Notes: generated by a model not told the origin, from the letters alone. A stretch of DNA of 64,000 bases from Afipia massiliensis (GCF_001006325.2 NZ_LBIA02000001.1:558001-622000); one strand, 5' to 3'; numbered from the stretch's first letter, positions 9,043 through 19,129 are shown. Numbers and translations are program-made.

Positions 9043-9204
9043 TGGTGATCCGGTTCTGACATTCGTATCATATCCTTCGCAGGCACTTTACGAATGTCAG
9101 AACCAAAGGATCACCACAATCATAGTTTGCTAGTGTCCTTTCGTATCCGACGTTTGCTCGGAAAGCGCAGCAGAATGAAGCAAACGTCGGATACGGGACA
9201 CTAG
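9043..9204. repeat. Double-hairpin element, copy B
   Basis: Same build as copy A. Hairpin 1: TGGTGATCC (9043-9051) plus GGTTCTGACATTCGTA (9052-9067) pairs with TACGAATGTCAGAACC (9089-9104) and GGATCACCA (9108-9116). Hairpin 2: CTAGTGTCC (9130-9138) and CGTATCCGACGTTTGCT (9142-9158) pair with AGCAAACGTCGGATACG (9179-9195) and GGACACTAG (9196-9204). Compared with copy A, TAGTGATCC has become TGGTGATCC with the matching change on the other arm, so pairing is kept. It sits between rnhB and the glycosyltransferase gene, both leftward. Confidence 0.95.
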
Positions 9205-9261
9205 CCCGTGGAAGGATGCCTCACTGATAGAGCGCACGAGGCAATCAGGCAACCGAACCGC

Positions 9262-10017
9262 TCAGATGGCCGCGATTGCCTCTTCGGACGACATGATCAT
9301 CTCGATCTGGGCTGCCGCCGGGGTGTCGTCTTCCCCAAAATGCTTGCGGCGTGACGCCGCGACAGGCGCGAAAAAGCGGCGGTGATGAATGGTCGGCCCG
9401 AGCCGGTCGAGCGCTTCGAGATGGGCCGGTACGCCGTAACCCATGTGCTGCTCGAAGCCGTAGCCGGGATGATCCTGCGCCAGCCGACACATCAGCCGGT
9501 CGCGCGAGACTTTTGCAACAATCGAGGCCGCGGCAATCGACAGCACGATGCCGTCGCCGCCGATCACCGCCTCGCAGTCGCAGGACGTAGCCAGCCGGTC
9601 GCGCCCGTCGACAAAGACGTGCTTCGGCGTCTCAGGCAGCGCATGCACCGCGCGCGCCAGCGCCCAGAGCGAGGCGCGCAGGATATTGTCGCGATCGATC
9701 CGCGACGGCGGCGCAATCGCAACTGAAACCAGCGCGGTCGCGCAAATCTCCTCGAACAGTTCCTCGCGGCGCTCGCGCGTCAGCCGCTTGGAATCGTCGA
9801 TGCCCTTCGGAACTTTTTTCGGATCGAGGATCACGGCAGCAGCAACCACCGGACCGGCCAGCGGCCCACGCCCCGCCTCGTCGCAACCTGCAACCGGCCA
9901 GACGCCGCGCTTCAGCAATGCACGCTCACGGCGAAAGCTCGGCGCCGCGACGGCGATCACGCCGCTTCGTTTCGCTTTTTTCGCCTCTTTTGGAACCGCT
10001 GGGGACTTCCGAATCAT
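9262..10017 (-). CDS. rnhB: Ribonuclease HII
   Basis: A 251-residue enzyme that cleaves the RNA strand of RNA-DNA hybrids and nicks at single ribonucleotides in DNA. The signature [21 protein letters not shown] carries the catalytic Asp-Glu pair, with [19 protein letters not shown] and [13 protein letters not shown] following in family order, then [11 protein letters not shown]. The C-terminus is the usual short tail. The start is ATG 10017, preceded by a TTG-initiated extension that I left out. The gene lies 72 bases after the radical SAM gene on the same strand. Confidence 0.95.
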   Translation of the reverse strand: MIRKSPAVPKEAKKAKRSGVIAVAAPSFRRERALLKRGVWPVAGCDEAGRGPLAGPVVAAAVILDPKKVPKGIDDSKRLTRERREELFEEICATALVSVAIAPPSRIDRDNILRASLWALARAVHALPETPKHVFVDGRDRLATSCDCEAVIGGDGIVLSIAAASIVAKVSRDRLMCRLAQDHPGYGFEQHMGYGVPAHLEALDRLGPTIHHRRFFAPVAASRRKHFGEDDTPAAAQIEMIMSSEEAIAAI

Positions 10018-10089
10018 GCGGCGATGCTGCGGGCGCAGCAACCATCCCGCAAGCCGGAATTTTCAGCCGTGCCCGCTATTCAGCGGCGG

Positions 10090-11250
10090 CTAAAACAGAT
10101 CCAGTTGCTCGTTGGCACGCTTGGGCCGCGCGAAGTGGGCTGTCGTCAGTTTCGACCGCCGCTTGTTGAGGCCGAGCTTCTCGCAGGCGATCTCGAACCG
10201 CCGCCCGATCATCCAGGCCATCGGCCCGGTGCCTTTCATCCGCGTGCCCCACTGCGAGTCGTAATCGCGACCATCGCGCATATCGCGGATCAGCGTGAAG
10301 ACGTGGCGATACCTGTCCGGGTAATTCGCCATCAGCCATTCGCGGAACAGATCGCGCACTTCGAGCGGCAGCCGCAACAGCACGTAGCTCGCTTCCTTGA
10401 CGCCGGCATGGGCGGCGGCATCGAGAATGCGCTCGATCTCGGAATCGTTCAGCGCGGGGATCACAGGCGCGACCATCACTGTCGTCGGAATTCCGGCGTC
10501 AGCCAGTTGGCGCAGCGCCTCCAGTCGTTTCGGCGGCGTCGCGGCGCGCGGCTCCATGGTGCGCGCGAGTTTCGGGTCCAGCGTCGTCACCGAAATCGCG
10601 ACCTTGGCGAGATTGCGCTTCGCCATCCGCGCGAGGATGTCGATGTCGCGCGTCACCAGGGCCGACTTGGTGACGATGCCGACGGGATGCGAGGCGCGCT
10701 CCAGCACTTCGAGAATGCCGCGCATGATTTTGTGCTCGCGCTCGATCGGCTGATAGGGATCGGTGTTGGTGCCGATCGCGATCATGCGCGGCTCGTATCC
10801 CGGCGCGGCCAGTTCCTTTTCCAGCAGTTCCGGCGCGTCCGGCTTGGCGAACAACCGGGATTCGAAATCGAGCCCCGGCGACAGTCCGAGATAGGCGTGG
10901 GTCGGACGCGCGAAACAATAGACGCAGCCGTGCTCGCAGCCGCGATACGGATTGATCGAACGGTCGAATCCGATGTCCGGCGAGTCATTCCGGGTGATGA
11001 CCTTGCGCGCGGTATCGACCGCAACCGTGGTCTTGAACGGCGGCAGCTCTTCGAGGCTCTGCCAGCCGTCGTCGAAGGTGACCCGCGCTTCGGCCTCGAA
11101 GCGTCCGCTGGCGTTGGATTGCGCTCCGCGTCCCCTGCTCCGCTGGCGGTCGATCGCGACTTCGATCTCGGGAAACGGAGAAGGAGCACCCGCCGGATCA
11201 GAGGGGGGCGTCACCGGCGGGTGCTTGAGGGCATGGGATGCATGGCTCAT
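10090..11250 (-). CDS. PA0069-type radical SAM protein
   Basis: A 386-residue radical SAM protein. The cluster motif CEHGCVYC (CxxxCxxC) follows SINPYRGC, as in the Rv2578c/PA0069 family, and is followed by the family's ARPTHAYLGLSPG and IGTNTDPYQPIER. The family resembles spore photoproduct lyase in sequence but has no proven reaction. The N-terminal 75 residues are low-complexity and basic. ATG 11250 (MSHASHALK) was chosen over the upstream ATG at 11271. It shares a 240-base divergent region with the glycosyltransferase-like gene at 11491. Confidence 0.9.
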   Translation of the reverse strand: MSHASHALKHPPVTPPSDPAGAPSPFPEIEVAIDRQRSRGRGAQSNASGRFEAEARVTFDDGWQSLEELPPFKTTVAVDTARKVITRNDSPDIGFDRSINPYRGCEHGCVYCFARPTHAYLGLSPGLDFESRLFAKPDAPELLEKELAAPGYEPRMIAIGTNTDPYQPIEREHKIMRGILEVLERASHPVGIVTKSALVTRDIDILARMAKRNLAKVAISVTTLDPKLARTMEPRAATPPKRLEALRQLADAGIPTTVMVAPVIPALNDSEIERILDAAAHAGVKEASYVLLRLPLEVRDLFREWLMANYPDRYRHVFTLIRDMRDGRDYDSQWGTRMKGTGPMAWMIGRRFEIACEKLGLNKRRSKLTTAHFARPKRANEQLDLF

Positions 11251-11304
11251 GGAGAGAACATAGCATCGCACGAGAACAAAACAAGAACTTCAAGGGCGCC
11301 TGTC

Positions 11305-11318
11305 CCCAAATATTTGGG
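11305..11318. promoter_or_regulatory. 14-bp perfect palindrome in divergent intergenic region
   Basis: The sequence CCCAAATATTTGGG is perfectly self-complementary and lies between the divergent radical SAM (start 11250) and glycosyltransferase-like (start 11491) genes. It could be an operator or part of a repeat; nothing in the sequence decides this. Confidence 0.35.
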
Positions 11319-11490
11319 CCGGTCTCGGCAAGTGCGCTATCAGTCCGGCGGGTCATCCAGCGACGGTTCCCGAGCCTGCCTAGCCGTTAATGAATGCCGC
11401 AAAAAGCTGCACCTGACGGGCTGTTCTGACTGTGACAAGATGATAACGGTTTCGCATCAATCGTTTGGCGGACACGTATTTCACCCACTC

Positions 11491-12063
11491 ATGATCAGCG
11501 TTGTCATCCCCACTGAAGGCGTCGAGCAACCCGTTGTTGCCACCCTCGCGGCCCTGGTGCCCGGTGCGGCGGCCGGCCTCGTGCGGGACGTGGTGCTGGT
11601 GGATCGCGCTGCGTCCGAGGCGATCGAGCGGGTCGCCGATATTGCCGGCTGCCATTTCCTGAAGTTCGAGGGCTCACGCGCTGCCGCACTCGCGGCGGGC
11701 GCCCAGCAAAGCCGCTCGCCCTGGCTGCTGTTCCTGCTGCCCGGTGCTGTGCTGGATTCGGGATGGATCGACGAAACCACCCAGTTCATTCAGGGCGTTT
11801 CCCTGAGCGGCCGCCAGCGCGCCGGTGTCTTCCGCTACGCGCGCTCTCCCTATGAAGACGCCACGGTGCGCGACGGGGTGAAATCGCTGGCGCGGTTCAT
11901 CTCCGGCCCGTCGCCCGATCAGGGTCTGCTGATTTCCCGCGACCATTACGAGCGGGTCGGCGGCTATGCCCCTGCGGCGCGCCGCGCCGAAGCCAAACTG
12001 CTCTCGAAACTAGGCCGAACCGGCCGAGCCGTGCTGCGGACACGGATTTTCGTCGCCGCCTGA
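11491..12063 (+). CDS. Short glycosyltransferase-2-like protein
   Basis: A 190-residue protein that opens like a GT-A family 2 glycosyltransferase (MISVVIPTEGVEQPVVATLA), continues with VLVDRAA, GSRAAALAAGAQQSRSPWLLFL and GWIDE, and ends near RVGGYAP. Compared with ordinary family-2 enzymes it is short, and the usual DDGS and DxD motifs are degenerate (VDRA; no clear DxD), so it may not be a working transferase. The start is ATG 11491; the same frame stays open far upstream only because it is antisense to the radical SAM gene. Substrate unknown. Confidence 0.7.
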   Translation: MISVVIPTEGVEQPVVATLAALVPGAAAGLVRDVVLVDRAASEAIERVADIAGCHFLKFEGSRAAALAAGAQQSRSPWLLFLLPGAVLDSGWIDETTQFIQGVSLSGRQRAGVFRYARSPYEDATVRDGVKSLARFISGPSPDQGLLISRDHYERVGGYAPAARRAEAKLLSKLGRTGRAVLRTRIFVAA

Positions 12064-12069
12064 CATTAG

Positions 12070-12104
12070 TTGACCCCGTCAACAATAATATTTGACTGCG
12101 TCAA
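12070..12104. promoter_or_regulatory. Two palindromic operator-like sites upstream of MarR-GNAT gene
   Basis: TTGACCCCGTCAA (12070-12082) and TTGACTGCGTCAA (12092-12104) are both TTGAC-N3-GTCAA inverted repeats. Each is followed by CAATA. Their centres are 22 bp apart, about two helical turns, and they end 47 bases before the start codon of a MarR-type regulator. MarR proteins commonly bind such short palindromes in their own promoters, so autoregulation is a reasonable inference. Confidence 0.7.
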
Positions 12105-12151
12105 CAATATCTCGAAAATGCCCGTCTGAACAGGACGAGGCGTCGCTCGCC

Positions 12152-13087
12152 ATGAGCCCACATTCCAAAGCCGAACAGGAAACGCGGATCGACACGATCC
12201 GGCGGTTCAACCGCTTCTACACCCGCAAGATCGGCGTGCTTGAGCAGCATCTGCTCGAAAGTCCATTCACGCTGACCGAAGCCCGCGTGCTGTTCGAACT
12301 GGCGCATCGCGGCGGCGCTCTCGCCAAGGAGATCGGCGCCGAGCTGGGCCTCGATCCCGGCTACCTCAGCCGCATCGTTCAGGACTTCACGGAACAGGGA
12401 CTGATCACGCGCAAGCTGGTCCCTTCCGATCGCCGTCAGTTCGAACTCGCGCTCACCGCCAAGGGCAAGCAGGCCTTCAGCCGCCTTGAGCGCGCGTCGC
12501 GTCAGGAAGTCGGCAATATGATTGAAGCGCTGCCTGGCGACGGCGGGCAGCGTCTCGTGGCCGCGATGACAACGATCGAGCGGTTGCTGGGTGATGCGGA
12601 CGAACGTCCAGAAGTTACGCTGCGCACTCACCGGCCCGGCGACATGGGATGGATCGTGCAGCAGCACGGCCTGCTCTACGCGCGCGAATACAACTGGGAC
12701 ATCTCCTTCGAAGGTCTCTGCGCCGAGATCGTCGCGCAGTTCCTGAAAGACTTCGATCCGGCGCGCGAACGCTGCTGGATCGCCGAGATCGACGGGCGAC
12801 AGGTCGGATCGGTGTTTCTGGTGAAGCATTCCGACGACGTCGCAAAGATTCGCCTGCTGCTGACTGATCCGGCGGGTCGCGGCCTCGGGATCGGCAAACG
12901 GCTGGTTGATGAGTGCATCGCCTTCGCGCGCAGTTGCGGCTACCGCAAGATCACGCTGTGGACCCAGAGCATCCTGCTTGCGGCACGCGGTATCTATCAG
13001 AGCGCAGGTTTCGTGCATGTCGCCACCGAACCGCATCGCAGTTTCGGCCACGACCTGATCGGCGAGACGTGGGAGTTGGCGCTTTAG
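12152..13087 (+). CDS. MarR regulator fused to GNAT acetyltransferase
   Basis: A 311-residue two-domain protein. Residues 1 to about 150 are a MarR winged helix (FTLTEARVLFELAHRGG, LGLDPGYLSRIVQDFTEQGL, a SDRRQFELALTAKG wing). Residues 165 to about 310 are a GNAT fold with acetyl-CoA loop LTDPAGRGLGIGKRLVDECI and the later KITLWTQSILLAARGIYQ with SAGF. Such fusions occur widely in proteobacteria; substrates are mostly unknown. ATG 12152 is the first credible start; an upstream TTG at 12092 lies within an operator. Two palindromes directly upstream suggest self-repression. Confidence 0.9.
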   Translation: MSPHSKAEQETRIDTIRRFNRFYTRKIGVLEQHLLESPFTLTEARVLFELAHRGGALAKEIGAELGLDPGYLSRIVQDFTEQGLITRKLVPSDRRQFELALTAKGKQAFSRLERASRQEVGNMIEALPGDGGQRLVAAMTTIERLLGDADERPEVTLRTHRPGDMGWIVQQHGLLYAREYNWDISFEGLCAEIVAQFLKDFDPARERCWIAEIDGRQVGSVFLVKHSDDVAKIRLLLTDPAGRGLGIGKRLVDECIAFARSCGYRKITLWTQSILLAARGIYQSAGFVHVATEPHRSFGHDLIGETWELAL

Positions 13088-13094
13088 CTGGCGG

Positions 13095-13643
13095 TTATGT
13101 CTTCGCCTTGCCGCGCTTCAGGTGCTCGTCCAGCCGCGGCATGATCTCGACGAAGTTGCATGGCCTGGTGCGGTAATCGAGCTGCGGCGCGAGAATGCCG
13201 TCCCATCCATCCCGGCACGCGCCCGGCGAGCCCGGCAGGCAGAAGATGAATGTCGCGCCGGCAACCCCGGCGGTGGCGCGGCTTTGAATGGTCGAGGTGC
13301 CGATCTTGGCGTGGCTCAGCATGTGGAACGCGATCGAAAAACCGTCCATCCGCTTCTCGAACAGCGGCTCGACCGCTTCCGGCGTCACATCGCGGCCGGT
13401 GAAGCCGGTGCCGCCGGTGGTGATCACCACATCGACGCCGGGATCGGCGATCCACATCCGCAGCTTGGTGCGGATCGCATCGGCGTCGTCGGTGACGATG
13501 TCGCGCGCCGCAAGGTGATGCCCTGCCGCCGTGAGGCGATCCGCCAGCGTCGTGCCGGATTTGTCGTCGGCCAGCGAGCGCGTATCGGACACGGTCAGTA
13601 CCGCGATATTGAGCGGGACGAACTGAGGCGCCTCGTTGGTCAT
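13095..13643 (-). CDS. moaB: Molybdenum cofactor biosynthesis protein B
   Basis: A 182-residue member of the MoaB/Mog family, which adenylates molybdopterin before metal insertion. The motif TGGTGFTGRDVTPEAVEPLF holds the conserved GGTG substrate loop, and VSDTR near the N-terminus and CLPGSPGAC in the C-terminal half also fit. It converges with the MarR-GNAT gene (7-base gap) and lies 9 bases after the zinc metallopeptidase gene, so it is probably read from that gene's promoter. Confidence 0.92.
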   Translation of the reverse strand: MTNEAPQFVPLNIAVLTVSDTRSLADDKSGTTLADRLTAAGHHLAARDIVTDDADAIRTKLRMWIADPGVDVVITTGGTGFTGRDVTPEAVEPLFEKRMDGFSIAFHMLSHAKIGTSTIQSRATAGVAGATFIFCLPGSPGACRDGWDGILAPQLDYRTRPCNFVEIMPRLDEHLKRGKAKT

Positions 13644-13652
13644 GAACAGGCT

Positions 13653-14600
13653 CTAGAGCTGAACGCCGGGCGCGAATGTATTGCAGGACTGCACCGTGCC
13701 CTGCTGGAAGCCGGTCATGAACCAGCGTTTGCGCTGCGCCGCCGAACCGTGGGTGAACGAGTCGGGCACCACGCGGCCCTGCGCCTTTCGCTGCAAGGTA
13801 TCGTCGCCGATCGCCGCCGCCGTCTGCAACGCCGCATCGATGTCGCCCGCTTCGAGGAAACCCGGACGCTTCTTCTCTTCGCGGTTCACCCAGACGCCGG
13901 ACAGGCAGTCGGCCTGCAGTTCGACGCGCACCTGAATATTGTTTGCCTCGGCCTTGCTGCTCGCCTGCTCCTGCATCTGCCTCGCCTTGGAGAGAATGCC
14001 GAGCTGATTCTGGATGTGATGGCCGACTTCATGCGCGATGATATAGGCCGCCGTGAACTTGCAGGCGCTGCCGGAGCAGCCGCGGAAACGGGTCTCGACC
14101 TCGCGGAAGAATCCGGTGTCGAGGAAAATCTGCTTGTCGGGCGGACAATAGAACGGCCCCATGGCCGACTGCGCCATGCCGCAGCGTCCGCCGTTGGTGG
14201 CATTCTTGAACAGCACGATACGTGGGCCGCGATAGGTTTGTCCGCTGGCCTGGAAGATCTCGCTCCAGCGGTCGTCGAGTTCGCCGAGCACACCGGCGAT
14301 CATGCTGCCCATTTCGTCCGTCGGCGCGCCGGCCTTCGGCGGGCTGCCGGTTTTGCGATCGGTCTGATAGCTCGGCGCCTGCTGCTGGCCGCCGGTCAGG
14401 ATCTCGGCGCCGCCGATCAGGATGCGCGGGTCGATGCCGACCGCCCAGCCGATCAGGCCGAGCACGACGATGGTGCCGATGCCGAGCCCGCCGCCTCCGC
14501 CCATCGGAAATCCGAAACCACCGCCCCCGCCTCCGCCATAGCCGCCGTCGTCGCGGCGGTCGTCGATATTGTCGCTGCGGCGGAAATCATCGTAACGCAT
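13653..14600 (-). CDS. YpfJ-type neutral zinc metallopeptidase
   Basis: A 315-residue protein with a short N-terminal tail, a glycine-rich stretch (about residues 20-40), one transmembrane helix (IGTIVVLGLIGWAVGI) and a large domain with the zinc motif HEVGHH. GRCGMAQSAMGPFYCPPDKQ and LELQADC-type sequence (VELQADCLSGVW, giving the third ligand) fit the YpfJ/putative neutral zinc metallopeptidase family. The start is ATG 14600, with GGAG eight bases upstream on the reverse strand. It faces away from ccrM. Confidence 0.9.
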   Translation of the reverse strand: MRYDDFRRSDNIDDRRDDGGYGGGGGGGFGFPMGGGGGLGIGTIVVLGLIGWAVGIDPRILIGGAEILTGGQQQAPSYQTDRKTGSPPKAGAPTDEMGSMIAGVLGELDDRWSEIFQASGQTYRGPRIVLFKNATNGGRCGMAQSAMGPFYCPPDKQIFLDTGFFREVETRFRGCSGSACKFTAAYIIAHEVGHHIQNQLGILSKARQMQEQASSKAEANNIQVRVELQADCLSGVWVNREEKKRPGFLEAGDIDAALQTAAAIGDDTLQRKAQGRVVPDSFTHGSAAQRKRWFMTGFQQGTVQSCNTFAPGVQL

Positions 14601-14615
14601 CGGAAATCTCCTCAA

Positions 14616-16129
<1,514 letters not shown>

Positions 16130-16143
16130 GCCGCCATCCATTT

Positions 16144-16368
16144 TTACTCCCGCCAGCACGGCTTTTCGATCTCGGCCGCGACCTCCGGCCAGCACATCCC
16201 CATATCGTTGAGCTGGCGTTCGCTCATCGCCCCGAGTTCGCGGCGATCGCGGATACGCCAGCCCCAGGTCCGGACAATCATCGCAACCGCCCGGGCAACA
16301 TCCAGCAACGCGCTCGACGATAGCTCTGATCGCCGGCGGCCCGCTCCAATTCCGGTGCGAGCGAACAC
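16144..16368 (-). CDS. DUF1127 (YjiS-like) small protein
   Basis: A 74-residue protein whose C-terminal half ([19 protein letters not shown]) is the DUF1127 signature, a short basic motif common in alphaproteobacteria and linked in some species to RNA binding and phosphate or arginine metabolism. It starts with GTG at 16368, one base beyond the stop of the NTF2-like gene, so the two are probably translated from one message. Confidence 0.75.
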   Translation of the reverse strand: MFARTGIGAGRRRSELSSSALLDVARAVAMIVRTWGWRIRDRRELGAMSERQLNDMGMCWPEVAAEIEKPCWRE

Positions 16369-16369
16369 T

Positions 16370-16798
16370 TCAGCGCGCCCTCCGCAACTCAGGTTTCGGA
16401 AACGGTCCCAATACCCTTTCGATCAACGCAGAGTCACAGTATTCCTTGATCTGCTTGACCTTGCCGTTCTCGACGCGCCAGACCATGCAGTACTCGTTGT
16501 CGTACCGGTCGCCGGTCTTCGTGACGTTATCGCCTTTCGCTTCGACCACAACGGTGTCGCCCTCGGCGACAAAATTGAAGGCAACGGTCCTTGCGCGATC
16601 GGTCAGCAAGGTTCGCAAGTGGCCTAGAAGGCCGTTCGTGATGGCCTCCTTCCCTGTGTAGATTCCCGACCACGAATACTGCCCCATCACTACCCATGTC
16701 ACATCCTCCGCAATGTTATCGACGAAGGTCGTCCCGCTGCGGTTGGCGGAGTCGGTGAATATCTGCTGGATCAATTTCTTGTTGGCTTCGGCGCTCAT
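16370..16798 (-). CDS. SnoaL/NTF2-like protein
   Basis: A 142-residue single-domain protein of the NTF2-like alpha+beta barrel superfamily (SnoaL / ketosteroid isomerase type): [20 protein letters not shown], then [20 protein letters not shown] and [20 protein letters not shown], the last being the usual closing strand. Members include isomerases, cyclases and hydrolases as well as non-enzymes; no function can be set here. It is divergent from a LysR regulator gene 92 bases away, the usual arrangement for a LysR target. Confidence 0.8.
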   Translation of the reverse strand: MSAEANKKLIQQIFTDSANRSGTTFVDNIAEDVTWVVMGQYSWSGIYTGKEAITNGLLGHLRTLLTDRARTVAFNFVAEGDTVVVEAKGDNVTKTGDRYDNEYCMVWRVENGKVKQIKEYCDSALIERVLGPFPKPELRRAR

Positions 16799-16839
16799 GA
16801 GTTCCGTCCTCTGCTTGTGTGGATGGACGGATGATGGAA

Positions 16840-16871
16840 CGAGTATCGATATTCTTCCAATCGATGCTTCG
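16840..16871. promoter_or_regulatory. Imperfect dyad in LysR/SnoaL divergent promoter
   Basis: CGAGTATCGATATT (16840-16853) and AATCGATGCTTCG (16859-16871) form an imperfect inverted repeat around a five-base centre in the 92-base space between the SnoaL-like gene (start 16798) and the LysR gene (start 16891). LysR regulators usually bind such dyads in divergent promoters. AT-rich sequence (GTATGATATATATTC) follows and may hold the -10 of lysR. Confidence 0.4.
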
Positions 16872-16890
16872 TATGATATATATTCGCCTC

Positions 16891-17817
16891 ATGAATTTAG
16901 CTTCGCTCGACCTCAATCTGCTGGTCGCCCTCGACGCGCTGCTGCTGGAGGCCAATGTCGGCCGCGCGGCGATGCGGATCGGCCTGTCGCAACCGGCGGC
17001 GAGCCACGCGTTGCGACGGCTGCGCGATGTGCTCGGCGACCCGCTGCTGGTGCGCGCCGGCGCGCGCATGGAGCTGACGCCGCGTGCACAGGCGTTACGC
17101 GCACCGCTGGCGCAGGCGCTGGATCAGGTGCGCGGGCTGTTTATGCCGGACGACTTCGACGCCGCGCGCAGCGAACGGCGCTTCCGCCTGATGATGCCCG
17201 ATCTCGCCGTCGAACTGCTGATGCCGCCGCTGATGAAAAAGCTGGATGCCACAGCACCCGGCGTGCGGATCGACGTTGTGCCGTGGCGCGGCCCCGCGAT
17301 CTTCACCGCCGAGTTCGCGCGCACCATCGACATGGTGATCAGCATCGGCGATGCGTTCAAGGGATTTCACCGGCAACTGCTTTACACCGACTCCGACGCA
17401 CTGGCGGTGCGGCAGGGACATCCGGCGGGAGCACGCCTGAAAAACAGGGACACGTTTCTCAAGGCGAGGCATGTCGCGGTCATCATCCGTGGCCAGAGCG
17501 AAGACCTGATCGACACCTGGCTGCAAACCAAAAAACTGGAGCGGCGGATCGCGCTGGTGGTGCCGAGCTATATCGAGGCCCTGCACGTTGCGGCGCGCAC
17601 CGACCTCGTCGCATTCGTGCCGCGCCGCCTGATCGCCGCGCTGTCGAAACAGTTGTCGCTGGTCACAGTGGCTCCGCCCATCGATCCGGGGATCGACGAG
17701 CAGTTCATGTTCTATCCGACCCGCGCGCAGATGGACCCCGGATCGATCTGGCTGCGGAGCATCATGCTTGGGATCGGACGGGAGCTTGAACGGCCGAAGC
17801 GCCGCGCTCCGTCATGA
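16891..17817 (+). CDS. LysR-family transcriptional regulator
   Basis: A 308-residue regulator. Residues 1-60 carry the LysR helix-turn-helix (LDLNLLVALDALLLEANVGR, then GLSQPAASHALRRLRD with DPLLVR), followed by the linker helix and an effector domain. The form (MNLASLDLNLLVALDALL and long gaps before AARSERRFRL) is nearest to the NodD/SyrM-like branch. Upstream in-frame starts exist, but ATG 16891 gives the standard N-terminus. It is divergent from one SnoaL-like gene and its end overlaps that of another by six bases. Confidence 0.9.
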   Translation: MNLASLDLNLLVALDALLLEANVGRAAMRIGLSQPAASHALRRLRDVLGDPLLVRAGARMELTPRAQALRAPLAQALDQVRGLFMPDDFDAARSERRFRLMMPDLAVELLMPPLMKKLDATAPGVRIDVVPWRGPAIFTAEFARTIDMVISIGDAFKGFHRQLLYTDSDALAVRQGHPAGARLKNRDTFLKARHVAVIIRGQSEDLIDTWLQTKKLERRIALVVPSYIEALHVAARTDLVAFVPRRLIAALSKQLSLVTVAPPIDPGIDEQFMFYPTRAQMDPGSIWLRSIMLGIGRELERPKRRAPS

Positions 17818-18285
17818 AAGCTGCTTCTGAAGCTTTCCGTCGATGTAGGCACTGACGATCGTATCGTCGGACGGATAGTTCTCGGGAGCAACTGTCGTGA
17901 TCTGGGCCTGGATGCATGTCCACTTGCCGTTCTCGAACAGATACGTGTCGGTGTATGTCGTCATGCCGGTCACGTCCGCGCCATCGCGGCGGCGCGTGCA
18001 CTTGTTGGTGGACCGCACCAGCGCGACATCGCCGATCACCGTGATCAGTTCGTCGCGGACGTCCCAGTAAACGATCACCTTGGGATCGAAGCCCGTCGCC
18101 CAGCGCTTCAGATACGTTGCGCGGTCCTGCCGCTGGCCGTTGGGCCGGATGTCGATGAAGCTCGGATGAAGAATGGCGTCGTGCGACGCCACGTCGTTGG
18201 TCACGAAATTATGGATGAAGCGCGCGTTCAGCGCGCGCAGCGTGTCCATCGTTTCGGCCGATTGATGGTCGGGTTGGGCAAGCAT
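17812..18285 (-). CDS. SnoaL-like protein (second copy in region)
   Basis: A 157-residue protein of the NTF2-like superfamily: NARFIHNFVTNDVASHDAIL, then HPSFIDIRPNGQ, YWDVRDELITVIGDVALVRS and DTYLFENGKWTCIQAQIT. This is the form with closing strands seen in DUF4440/SnoaL-like proteins. It differs clearly from the SnoaL-like protein at 16370. It lies 19 bases after the XRE regulator gene on the same strand, so the two probably form an operon. No function can be assigned. Confidence 0.8.
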   Translation of the reverse strand: MLAQPDHQSAETMDTLRALNARFIHNFVTNDVASHDAILHPSFIDIRPNGQRQDRATYLKRWATGFDPKVIVYWDVRDELITVIGDVALVRSTNKCTRRRDGADVTGMTTYTDTYLFENGKWTCIQAQITTVAPENYPSDDTIVSAYIDGKLQKQLS

Positions 18286-18304
18286 TGTAATCTCCTGAGT
18301 TTTT

Positions 18305-19129
18305 TCAGAGCGCCAGTGCGCGCGCCTTCTCCGCAGTCTCGTCGTCTGCCGGGTAGAAACATTCGATCTTCAACTTTTGCAGCGTCGCGTCGGTCGGCAT
18401 GGCGAACGTTGTAAATGTCGAAAAGAAAGCGAGACGAAAATCATCTTTCTGAAGCCGCATCGTCATCACCGGCGAAGATCCGGCCACATGACGCGGAAGC
18501 CTCCATTCCGCGGGCAGTCCGGGATAGGTCGTGACTTCAGCGAGCAGTTGCGCCGCGATCCCGCCGCCCTGCGCGACCTCGCGATGAAGGATCTGGATCA
18601 TCTGACCGGCGAACTCGTCCCAGTTCACGATGAACTGCCGCAGGCCTTTCGGGTGAAATACCGTGTGCATGGCGTTGTCGGAGAATTCCGGCTCCATGTC
18701 GTAGGCGTCATGGAACGGCTTGAACAAACGCCGCGACGCTTCGTTGCGGATACGAACATCCCAGCGTCCATCGATGACGATTCCAGGATACGGCTCCTGC
18801 TGCCGGAGAATGAAGTCCAGCGCCTGGCGCACGTGCTGCAGATTGTCGGCAGCCAAGCCGCTGTCGCCATACGGCGGGACGAAACCCGCCGCGACGTGCA
18901 AGGCGTTGCGCTCTTCCAACGGAAGATCCAGCGCGGTCCCGAGCAGTTGCACCATCTCGCGGCTGGGCTGCGCGCGGCCGGTTTCCAGAAAACACAGGTG
19001 CCGTGCCGAGACATTGGCATCGCCCGCAAGTTCGACCTGGGTCAGGCGGCGGACGCTGCGCCAATGCTTGAGCAGACTGCTGAAAGGCCCGATTGCCGGT
19101 TCTTGCGAAACTGAATTCTGGGTGCCCAT
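18305..19129 (-). CDS. XRE-family regulator with MmyB-like ligand domain
   Basis: A 274-residue regulator. The N-terminal 70 residues are an XRE helix-turn-helix (LLKHWRSVRRLTQVELAGDA, then SARHLCFLETGRAQPSREMV). The rest matches the MmyB-like ligand-binding domain found in actinobacteria and proteobacteria: RQQEPYPGIVIDGRWDVRIRNEA then NWDEFAGQMIQILHREV. Such regulators often sit next to the oxidoreductase they control. Here the divergent neighbour is the FAD monooxygenase gene 223 bases away, and the downstream gene is a SnoaL-like protein. Confidence 0.9.
   Translation of the reverse strand: MGTQNSVSQEPAIGPFSSLLKHWRSVRRLTQVELAGDANVSARHLCFLETGRAQPSREMVQLLGTALDLPLEERNALHVAAGFVPPYGDSGLAADNLQHVRQALDFILRQQEPYPGIVIDGRWDVRIRNEASRRLFKPFHDAYDMEPEFSDNAMHTVFHPKGLRQFIVNWDEFAGQMIQILHREVAQGGGIAAQLLAEVTTYPGLPAEWRLPRHVAGSSPVMTMRLQKDDFRLAFFSTFTTFAMPTDATLQKLKIECFYPADDETAEKARALAL

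Noticed and set aside
10024-11490. Long upstream extension of the glycosyltransferase-like frame
   Set aside because: The frame is open only because it is antisense to the radical SAM gene; the real protein begins at ATG 11491.
16713-17789. 358-codon forward frame overlapping the LysR gene
   Set aside because: Shadow in another frame of the LysR gene, Arg- and Ala-rich and without motif.
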